Positions 55,716 through 64,000 of a DNA stretch of 64,000 nt are shown here, piece after piece. The DNA is from Prorocentrum cordatum (Eukaryota > Sar > Dinophyceae > Prorocentrales > Prorocentraceae), in assembly GCA_963575745.1 (NCBI GenBank), contig CAUYUJ010016471.1:462335-526334 (forward strand), written 5' to 3'. A program made the translations under genes and the position numbers. Under the pieces are notes generated by a model, which saw nothing but the letters and a program-made list of their open reading frames with translations, did no database searches and was not told the origin of the DNA. Numbering within the stretch: position 1 is the stretch's first letter; each line of letters opens with the position of its first letter.

Positions 55716-56161
55716 GGTACGTTCGCCCCTATTTTAAGGGTCACGATTTGTGATGGCGATGGCGACATCTATTTTAAGGGTCACAAGTCTGGCGCATGTT
55801 AAAACAACGACTTCTGACACGTTTTTCATCGTTTATGCGTTGTGGAACATGAAAGTTGCGCAACGCACTATATGGCTCATTTGTTGGTCACGCGGTGCAG
55901 TTCAGTCATTTGCGGGCGCGGCCCAGCTTGCTCACTGCAAGGCTTCAGCCAAAAAGGCAAACAATTGATGGTCGATGTCAACACCTCTCGGTGTTGAATA
56001 GTGTTTCGCCCACACGTTTGGTGGGGGGTGGGGGTGGAAAATCGGGGCTGAGCACCCTCGACTGTAGAAGGTTGTTTTTGTTCCACGGATTTCGTGATTG
56101 AAATCGTTGGCTCGAGCGATTTCGGTAAGGTGCGGTGGTTGCTGGGCACGTTGCCAGAACG
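55716..56161. other. Junction sequence, no gene
   Basis: Less GC-rich. CTATTTTAAGGGTCAC occurs twice 40 bp apart (55729-55744 and 55769-55784). A perfect hairpin (TCAACACC-TCTC-GGTGTTGA) lies at 55978-55997. No coding sequence recognised. Confidence 0.55.
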
Positions 56162-56430
56162 AATTCTTTACGCTTCGCGTATCCCCACCAGCCCATCTCA
56201 CAGCAACAACTCTTGCGAAGCATGCCGACAGTCGTGTTTTTCAGGCGTGTGTCCGCTTGGCCCCGCATGTCTCCCCTGTTCCTCCTTCCTCCCGCCTCCT
56301 TGTACATCCTCCTTGTGGGGGAGGCGGAGGAGGAGGGAGAGAAAACGCTCCTCGTGATTTGAGTCGTTTGGGGTTTCTCGTCCTGGTGTGAGTAGTTCGG
56401 GCCCTTTTTCCTGGTGTGAGTCGTTCGGGC
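56162..56430. repeat. Dispersed 280-bp repeat, copy 2
   Basis: Same orientation and well over 90 percent identical by eye to 23904-24188. It runs into a CCT tract in place of the minisatellite. Confidence 0.85.
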
Positions 56431-56625
56431 CTCCTCCCCCTCGCATTCCTCCTTCTCCTTCTCCTCCCCTCCTCCTCATCCTCCTCCTCCTGCTGCTCCT
56501 CCTCCTCCTCTTTTTCTTCCTCGTCGTCGTCGTCGTCGTCCTCCTCCTCCTCCTCCTTCTCCTCCTCTCCTCCCCGTCCTCCTCCTCCTCCTCCTCCTCC
56601 TCCTCCTCCTCCTCCTGCACGACAT
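56430..56625. repeat. (TCC)n/(CGT)n microsatellite
   Basis: TCC trinucleotides with a short CGT block at 56522-56540. Confidence 0.95.
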
Positions 56626-56857
56626 GATATTAGCAAGGGCAACCTTACATGCACGATGTTTGTGAGGATGGTGATCGCTCGATCCAATCGGAAACGCCGA
56701 TTTGCGAATCGGTGGCGGGGCTTGGTGATTCAGTGCTTAGAGTGCCGTTGACGCTGCGGGGCTCCTATGGGAATGACAAGGGTTGCAATGCCCCGATGTT
56801 GCCCCCAACCCCTAGCGTTTCCTCCTCGGCCTTCTGCCGCATAAGCTGGCGATCGAG

Positions 56858-57142
56858 GGGGTGGTGGTGGTGGTGGTGGTGGTGGTGGTGGTGGTGGTGG
56901 TGGTGGTGGTGGTGGTGGTGGTGGTGGTGGTGGTGGTGGTGGTGGTGGTGGTGGTGGTGGTGGTGGTGGTGGTGGTGGTGGTGGTGGTGGTGGTGGTGGT
57001 GGTGGTGGTGGTGGTGGTGGTGGTGGTGGTGGTGGTGGTGGTGGTGGTGGTGGTGGGTGGTGGTGGGTGGTGGTGGTGGTGGTGGGTGGTGGTGGGTGGT
57101 GGTGGGTGGTGGTGGTGGTGGTGGTGGTGTCGGTGGTGGTGG
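56858..57142. repeat. (GGT)n microsatellite, about 64 pure units
   Basis: Uninterrupted GGT from about 56861 to 57053, then the same with GGG interruptions to 57142. Trp, Val or Gly homopolymer frames (plus) and His frames (minus) are artefacts. Confidence 0.97.
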
Positions 57143-57161
57143 GATGGGGGGGAATGAACGG

Positions 57162-57533
57162 TCAGGGAAAGGCAACCCTTGCGCGTCCCCTGACAATCGG
57201 AGGCGAGGACAACGTACGCGGGCTCCTAACGAGCCAATTATCCCGCGCGCCACCTGCCCCCTCCATGGACAGCGCTCCTAAAGGTAGCACTGCAAGATGA
57301 CTGGAAGGATGGGGTGGCGCGTGGGGTAATTGTGCCCGCGGAGCTTCCTCGCGAGAACTCTCGGAACCAGACCTGTTCAGCTCCCAGCTGTCATCCGATT
57401 CGGTATCCTCCAGGTATTGTTTTTTGTCGATCGTAAGCTCCTCCAACGCTAGACCCAACTCGGTTATCTTCTCTGGCGCTGCCGTCGTGGAGCCTGGGTT
57501 TCGACGAAGCTGGCCCATCAATGACCTCGCCAT
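57162..57533 (-). CDS. Hypothetical acidic protein, doubtful
   Basis: 123 codons on the minus strand. The first 75 residues look natural (MARSLMGQLRRNPGSTTAAPEK, LALEELTIDKKQYLEDTES, then Ser/Glu-rich); the C-terminal part is Pro/Arg-rich. No domain recognised. It lies downstream of and in the same direction as the methyltransferase-like region, but about 1 kb away. Confidence 0.25.
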   Translation of the reverse strand: MARSLMGQLRRNPGSTTAAPEKITELGLALEELTIDKKQYLEDTESDDSWELNRSGSESSREEAPRAQLPHAPPHPSSHLAVLPLGALSMEGAGGARDNWLVRSPRTLSSPPIVRGRARVAFP

Positions 57534-58569
57534 CGGACCCCCCGTTGGCCACCGGGTCCCAAGGAAGCTTAAGCCCCATCACCGAAATTGATCCCAGACC
57601 CTGCAGACGGAGCGAGAACATCTCCCCTCCCCGCCGCAGCGGGGAAGGGGGGGGGACGGAGGAGGGTGGAGGAGGAGGAGAAGGAAGAGGAGCAGGAGGA
57701 GGAGTGGAAATAAGAGGAGGGGGAGGCGGAGGAAGAGAAAAAGAAGGCAGGGAGGGAGGGAGGGGAGAACGAGGAGGAGGAGGAGGAGGAGGAGGAGGAG
57801 GAGGATCCCTGTTGCAGCTGAGCCTTTCCCGCTCAGCGAGGCGCCGAGAGCGCAGCAGTCGACTGGGCCAGCCTAAGGGAAACTGTCTGTGCAAGACGGT
57901 AGACAAATTATAGGAGGGCTTGATAATCCCCCTCTGAAAACATCGATATACCATTTAGAACTGCGATGGGAAGACGAATCGGGAGGGGGCTTCCCATGGA
58001 AATCCTGTGCTTCGGAAGCGTGGAACTTCTTCCTCTCATTGTCTAGACTCCTCATTCATCCCTTCGTCAATTTCGCATGCCTCGCTGCACCCCTCGGTTC
58101 TCATCCCTGTCATGCGTTCTCCTCCTTGTCCTCCATCATTCCATGTTCAGTTCTCTTCTTCACATGGCTGTAGATTGCTACTCTTTTCGATGTCCTCCAT
58201 GCATTCCCTTGGATTTCCCCCCTCTAATATTAATTCGTTTTCCCATCGCAGTTCCCGACGTTCCATCGATGCTTCATGTGCACCGTTCGTCTGTCTCATG
58301 AGACGGGGGCGCCGCCAACGAGCCCAACGGGGCCGCAATCCGCCAGGAGGAATCACGAGCCACGGGCCACCGAACAACCGAGGTTTGCGGGAACCTATCT
58401 GTTGCGCAGGGGCGTGAGGGGGGGGAGCAAAGGGAGCATGTAATCCTCCTAAGTCTTCGAATCAGCAGCCCCCCGAAAACTTAACCCCCCTCTCGAGCCT
58501 CCCTCTCAATTCGACGACCAGGCGCGCGGCCTCCACGAGGCCGTTCAAACAGCAAACGAAACACTGGGC
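57534..58569. other. No gene seen; (GGA)n at 57650-57812
   Basis: Purine-rich GGA microsatellite, then sequence without a motif-bearing frame. Confidence 0.5.
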
Positions 58570-60258
58570 CTAGGTTGAAATTAGGGCCTGCACGAATTCC
58601 GCGATCCTCTCGCAGAATATCACTGGGTACACTTGTGATTCGTGCAGGCCCGCAGCGCCGATGATATAACCGCCAGAGTCAGCAGCGTAAAGAGGTCGCA
58701 CGTGTGCGCCCGAATCCCTGATGGCGGTCCTCCCCTCGGGCTTGGTGAATTTAAAGAAGCGCTCAAACACCGTGATCGGACAGGTCACGTAAAACTCCAG
58801 CATTTTGAGGCTCGTGGCACCGAGAGGGGCAATACACGTTGAGACCCGCTGGCTGTTCAACAGAAGCAAAGTGTTTGCCATGACCGTCGTGCGAAACATG
58901 AGGGAGTTCAACGGCTGCTCAACCACAAAATATACATTGTGCAAGAATGCGAGGACGAGGAAGTACGACCTTAGCATGCACAGTCAAGCGTATAGTGATA
59001 TGATTACCCTTCTCCTTTCGGCACATCTGAAATATAGCAAGGGCTTCCGATGGTGAATAACGTTAGTTTATCTGTCTGCTGAGGTTGCTGTTGATGCTGT
59101 TGCTTCTGCTGCTACCCTTCTGTCCCACCCGAGTTATTTAGTTTCCTGTCCTCCATCCTCCTCCTCCTCCTCATCATCCTCCGTCTCCTCCTCCTCCTCC
59201 TCCTCCATGCTCGCCCCTTACATCCCTCCCCGATCGGATTCAGGCTACCCCGTTCAAGGCCCCAGGTTCTTTCGAAGGGGAACGTCCACGCCGAGCCCGC
59301 TCTGCAGGCGCCCGCCCGCGGGCCGCCGAGGTAGCAATGGAGAGGAGAGAACCAGTGAGGGAGAGCACGAGCGAGCACGACATAGATTTTGATACTATGT
59401 GAGAGAACGGAACGGAATCGTACGTTCCCTATGTCCCTCCTCATCCTTCTCCTCATTATTTTCCGTTCTTTCGGCCCCCTTTCTTTCTCCTCTTCCTCCT
59501 CCTCCTCCTTATCCTCCTCCTCCTCCTCCTCCTCCTCCTCCTCCTCCTCCTCCTCCTCCTCCTCCTCCCCCTCCTCTTCCCTCATTATCCTCCTTATCCT
59601 CCTCCTCCTCCTCCCCTCCCTCCCCTTCGCGTGTATAGGAACGCATAGAATACCATGCGCACAACCATGCACAACTGTGATTGCACATGTGCGTGCGCAC
59701 GTTGGACGCCGCAGCTAAGTGCCCGGCGTAATGTCAACGCACTGGTCGGCCCTTTCGGCCACGACAGAAGCCCCATCAGACAAGTTCTCCCCAGCGCGGA
59801 AGCCGTTGTCGCAGAGCCTTTTGTAAGTGCCACGAGACATGAATTGCAACCACGTGCGGCATTCAGGCGAACACCAGAGAACCCCTTTTCTCCGTGACCG
59901 ATTTGATGCACCATGCAGTGTAGAAGCACCCCTGGATACAAGAGATGTCTTGGTGGGCCTCATTCGCGTAATCGATCATTGCAGCTCTCATCCCTTGCTT
60001 CACTGTCGCTCGAGCGCCCCCACCCTGCCCAGCGAATAGCATTACAAGATGCAGCGTGCGATCAGGGGCAATAGACTCCCAATATTCGCGGGTGAGCGTC
60101 AGAAGGCTCATGGTCGAGAGTGGTTGCTCCAATCCATGCCTCGCCATCGCCTCCGACGCGGCTTGCATGACATGGGGCGGCACGCTAGAAATCAAGTTCG
60201 TTACCATCTGGGATGAGGGCTCTGTCATCGTATTCGTCGTCACCTGCGTGGATGACAC
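58570..60258 (-). CDS. DNA C5-methyltransferase-like protein, split
   Basis: Minus strand, read from 60258. Segment 1 (60258 to about 59890) has VPPHVMQAASEAMARHG and then HLVMLFAGQGGGARA, which matches the FxGxG SAM-binding motif I. A one-base slip at the CCCCTTTT run (plus 59882-59889) leads to segment 2 (about 59890-59745) with GVLWCSPECRTWLQFMSRG, the position of motif IV (PC catalytic loop). After a gap with a (TCC)n tract (59160-59640), probably an intron, segment 3 (58977-58570) has HNVYFVVEQPLNSLMF, like the ENP motif VI, and ends ERIAEFVQALIST. The order I-IV-VI supports a C5-methylase fold. I recognise this type as a multi-copy dinoflagellate family. Whether it methylates DNA is unknown. 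Confidence 0.55.
59155..59640. repeat. (TCC)n microsatellites inside the methyltransferase-like gene
   Basis: Two pyrimidine tracts (59155-59215 and 59490-59630) between coding segments 2 and 3, consistent with intronic position. Confidence 0.85.
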
Positions 60259-61096
60259 TGAGCCCCAAATAGCCTATGAGATTGAAGCCCTCCAAAACAC
60301 GCAGATGAAACACTTGAGGTTTTGCATGCTCCGCGATAGTCCTCAGCACTCGGTTCAGAGACTCATCCCGCCAGCATGCGTAGTACGCGGGGCAACCCAG
60401 ATAGTGGATCCTGTCAGATGAATGGGGGCCTACCTGAGTCTGGCCGTTTCCCACGGAAACGGCACGTATACAGTGTGTAGTTGGTGTGTGCGTGTTGTTA
60501 CATGTTTATATGTGTGCATCGCTCGTTATGTAAGTACATTCGCATTTTGTGCGTGCGGTCGTGGTTGTCCGTGCGGTGTTTGTGATAGCTTAACCAGTCT
60601 AGCGCATGCGCTAATGTTTGATCATACGTGCTTCCAGATGTGCTTTGGTGCTCGTGGCAGTAAGTGCTCATATATCTGCAGGCCGCGCGGTCGCCCAATC
60701 TGGGGGGGGAGAGCTTCGAGGTCCTGGAATCGCGTGAGGGGTGTACCAGTACACGGCGGTTCTTATGCAGATGGGGCTTGGGCAACGCATGAGGGGCATG
60801 CCAACTTGAGGCTCCGTTGCCATGCGGGACAGCCATGTGCTGAAATGGGCCCCCTATGATCACGCCCTCGGGCCGCGTGAGGGGCGTGCCGAAATTGGAG
60901 CGGTGGGGCCTCGCGAACTCCACCCTCCTCATTCCTCTCATTTCGCCCACGGCACCGCCCGCACCCCGCCAGATCTGCGCCCGCGCGAAGGCGGGGCAGA
61001 GGCAGGAGGGCGGGAGTGTTGCGGAGACGAAAGCTGAGAGAGTGACAGAGGGTGAGACAGAAGGGCAACGGAGGGGTGGAGGGAGAGAGGGGCAGA

Positions 61097-61128
<32 letters not shown>

Positions 61129-63189
61129 ACTAGAAAACGAGAGAGGGAGATAGGCAGAGAGAGAGAGGGAGAGGGCTGGTTGAGGAGCAGGAGGGGCAGG
61201 GGAGGAAGAGGAGGAGGAGGAGGGAAAGGAGGAGGAGGAGGAGAAGGAAGAGACGGAGAAGGCCGCTCCAATACCAAAGGGGAGTACTCAAACCTTGCGA
61301 CCTCCCACGGGCATGGGGTTTAGAAATCCCTGGGGCAGTCCTGATCGTCATCTCCATAAAGAAATGGTGCTTCGGGACGAGGGAAATCCGCGCTTGCTGG
61401 GAGTACAGATTGGCGGCCGACATCAAATCAACCAATCGCTGGCAACTGGGAATATCTGGAACGAGCGGAAGCTCCCTGCACACATCCAAGTATTCAGCCA
61501 AACTAACACCGACACGACGCAACTCCCTATGATGATGCAAATGCCCCCCCCCCACTTCCCCATCAAATGATTTGCGAACAGAAGAGCAACGCCGCACTCT
61601 GCGGCTTTCAACTTGATGTGGCAGCCTGGGTGTGCCAACTCAGCAGTGTGAGTGCTTCCCCGTTGCTCGCCCATCATATTCAACGTCCAATCATTCAGAC
61701 GATCGCCAGGGTCAATATTGCATTCACATTGCCACGAGAAGAGCTCTGCGCGAAGTCGCTTGGCTCCTGCTTCCAGCTTCTCCTCTAGGGAGCCTACCAA
61801 GTCCCAGGGGTTCGCTAGGTTGACCCTCCAAGCGACGGCCGCCACATAGCGCATCACAGGTCCGAAATACACTGTGTGCAACATGTCTGTACAAATATTC
61901 TCCACACTCAAGCCTGTATTTCGAAAGAACAGAGGGCACGCGTGCACGACCGGGTCCTCCAACATCCTATTGGGTCCGAGGTTCGCTCTCCAAAACGTGG
62001 CTTCGAACGGTGTTTCTATATGCTCGAATTTAGCTACGTCGGGCACGTCCTGGCTCGGTTCCAATCGGTCCCCAGCAGACAACCCCGTCCCAGGTAAGTT
62101 CGCCTGTAACGTCCGACCCCAGTAACCCCGACCTGCGATCGGTGACAACATGCCGTCCCTCACGATGGCGATCTGCTCATCCCTGGAGTTTATGGTTTTG
62201 GTGATTGTAGAGCGGCGAATGAATTCGCGGTAAGTAGCACTAGATTTTTGCTCATAATGATGATCAAACGTTGCGCATTTCCCATAACCGTCGTGACAAT
62301 TGTCTTTGGTAGCGTTACAATACACACAAAAATGGTATCTACTAGTGACTGAAGGGAACCCTAAAGTATGCGACAACTCTGCGAGGTCCCCTTTCACCCA
62401 GATCACTGCCGCCTTGTACCTGAGACGCGGCCCCTTCCTACCAATCATATCGAAGAGAGGGTCCGAAGGCTTCCAGGGGGCATTGAACGCACTCACATTG
62501 GGCCGTACCCCTGAACACATGATTTCAATCAGCCAAGATATTGCCGACAGGAATGGGTAAATACTGCACCACCCTCGGCACCCGCAACGGCATGTCTCTT
62601 GAGTGCGGAGACCCCCAATCCAGTACCGTTTTTGAGTTACCAGATTTGTCAGCCATACCCCCAGAACCGATCGTGGTGTCCCAGCAATCAGAGATGTGTA
62701 ACGCACACTGTCGCCAAAAAACGCAAGAGGAAGTGGGGGAGGCTCGCCATTCTCTCGAGCGCGAGCAACAACAGGATGACGATGATACGCAGCTGGCCAC
62801 TGCTTATCCTGGACTCGGTGCAAGATCTCTGGATCTTTCAACAACTCCTCTTCTATGATCTCGTGCACTGCGGCAATGGGCACCACCACAGTTGTTCTAA
62901 CACCTTCATGCGGGTTCATCCCAGGGACCTTTTCATACACGACAGGCCCAGGACCAGGAAGAAGAGGCACCAACTTTCTGTTGTAAGAACCACTCTGCAA
63001 ACCAGGCTCCCTCGCAAACTTTTCGAACTCCGCCCCCAGGACGCCAGCTTTCTTGCACCAGAAACAGGCCACGCACAGATCAGCAGCGCTCAGCTTGTTC
63101 TGCGCTTTTAAGCTGACCAGGAAGCGGAACAGGCCAGCGCCGCCAGTGCGCCACTGGTGGCGCTGCTCCTCGTCATCGGAATCACCCAT
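60185..63189 (-). CDS. Cys-rich, transposase-like protein, two exons
   Basis: Minus strand, start ATG 63189. Exon 1 is 63189-61302 and exon 2 is 60410-60185; the intron 61301-60411 (891 bp) has GT (61301-61300) and AG (60412-60411) ends and joins in phase to read R-I-H-Y-L-G-C. A one-base slip at a C10 run (plus 61544-61553) must be passed near residue 548. Features: CFWC at 42-45, FFGDSV at 157-162, CRCGCRGWC at 200-208, VIWVKGDLAEL at 262-272, CVYC at 288-291, CTDMLHTVYFG at 433-443, then PKHHFFMEMTI and WRDESLNRVLR. Asp-160, Asp-268 and Asp-435 with the DxLH..G box could be a DDE triad, as in some eukaryotic cut-and-paste transposases; this is inference. The family is multi-copy in dinoflagellates as far as I know; function unproven. 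Confidence 0.6.
60411..61301 (-). other. Intron of the transposase-like gene
   Basis: Canonical GT-AG ends. It contains a 14-bp palindrome (TAGCGCATGCGCTA, 60600-60613), three direct repeats of GTGAGGGGxGTxCC (near 60732, 60790, 60878), a (GA)n tract (61090-61130) and a (GGA)n tract (61195-61260). No coding content. Confidence 0.65.
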
Positions 63190-64000
63190 GGCTCAAGCCA
63201 GAGGCTAACTCCTGGAGCCGAGGTGCCTGAAAAGGTGGCGCGGAGAAGACAGCGCGGCAACTCGGCCAGTGCCACGACGTGGCGAGAGCTAGCGACGCAA
63301 TGATGATAGGCACCTGGAGAGCCTAAGTGCGCCTGTTCGTGGCCCTGAATATCAGGAGGAGGAACGTGTGCAGGAGACAGCGGGCGAGCGAGCTGGGGGG
63401 CTCAGGGGGCGAGCGGTCGGGACGAGAGGATGAAGAGCGAAATGGAATGTGAGGGAGAGTGTGAGCAGACGCAGTGTTTCTTGATATCGTTTCGCACTTC
63501 ATTCGGAAAAACTGAGCGATTGAGCTCCCCCGAAAGAAATGTTCCAGCATCAATGGTTTTTTCGAGGAGTTCGTTGAAAACGAGTGACCCACGACAGGCC
63601 CACGGGAGGCCCACGGGGGGCCCACGGGGGGCCCACGGGGGGCCCACGGTGGCCAGGGTCGTCCAACGGGTGTCCCCCGGGTGCGATGGAGGTGCGTTGG
63701 CCTGCCCTCGCCCGTGACATCCTCATAATTGCATGCGCGTGGGACGTCGGGCCCACGGGTACCCACGGGTGCGTTGGCCTCTACAAGGGTCCAACGGGCG
63801 TCCACCGGCTGCGCGGGTCCATCGATGGACCCACGGGGGACCCACGGCTGTCGGAGCGAGGATTTTCCATATTTTCTGACACGATTGTCGCGTGAGCTCG
63901 AATGTCGACGATAGGCGCACCAACCAGCATTGCAGTCGCTGGCATACTGAAACTAAGGAGAGGGAGAGAGAGGGAAGGTGTAATTGTGAGACAAGGGATG
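63190..64000. other. Upstream flank, tandem GGCCCACGGGG repeats
   Basis: No gene seen. At 63596-63650 GGCCCACGGGG repeats about five times with 11-12 bp spacing, with scattered copies to 63850. A promoter for the minus-strand gene must lie here, but no motif was recognised. Confidence 0.6.

Noticed and set aside
56649-57281. Trp-, Val- and His-homopolymer ORFs
   Set aside because: Translation of the GGT microsatellite.
63187-63200. ATGGCTCAAGCC as a spliced-leader relict
   Set aside because: Only the last 9-10 bases match, it lacks CCATTTTG, and it points away from the minus-strand gene.

Overview
The window looks like nuclear DNA from a dinoflagellate. The strongest evidence is one exact copy of the 22-nt dinoflagellate spliced leader at 40287-40308 and two degenerate copies (47192-47213, 52606-52629), each just upstream of a long reading frame. 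Several reading frames also resemble multi-copy protein families I associate with dinoflagellate genomes, and the DNA is GC-rich, full of microsatellites and gene-poor. I could not fix the genus. No tRNA, rRNA, CRISPR array, promoter or terminator was recognised, and no confident host housekeeping gene.

Layout. 1-8047: three related blocks built from a 64-bp tandem unit, each led by a (CCT)n tract and broken by G+C-rich stretches with a 10-11 bp period. 8043-13300: a decayed Ty1/copia-type retrotransposon (gag-like, integrase, reverse transcriptase, RNase H) split over many frames. 13300-15980: no gene, small palindromic repeats. 15980-18625: an AT-richer satellite of about 460 bp per unit, most units holding a 320-bp foldback. 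19.3-30.8 kb: accessory sequence with several dispersed repeat families, a minisatellite and a 3-kb segment flanked by 400-490 bp inverted arms. 30804-38513: a degraded tyrosine-recombinase retroelement (gag-like, RT fragment, recombinase) whose terminal repeats have the order A1-ORFs-B1-A2-B2 known from PAT-type DIRS elements. 40287-45377: a non-LTR retrotransposon with leader relict, ORF1, AP-endonuclease, RT and a Cys/His-containing C-terminal segment, ending in a 260-bp CT tract. 45.5-49.4 kb: an endonuclease-like fragment, then a serine-rich reading frame with 7-residue repeats behind a leader relict. 52606-55715: the best-preserved element, with a small Cys/Pro-rich membrane protein, a 499-residue gag-like protein and an RT cut off just after its catalytic motif. 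56.2-58.5 kb: microsatellites including about 64 uninterrupted GGT units.

58570-63189, minus strand: the most gene-like part. A two-exon gene (GT-AG intron of 891 bp) encodes a Cys-rich, possibly DDE-transposase-like protein; directly downstream on the same strand lies a DNA C5-methyltransferase-like coding region. Their reading frames overlap, so they may form one unit or one mobile element.

Most frame breaks fall in retroelement remnants, and several of the cleanest sit exactly at homopolymer runs (C10, T11, G7, A4G4). Some therefore may be assembly errors rather than decay. Coordinates of element edges are read by eye and are approximate to tens of bases.
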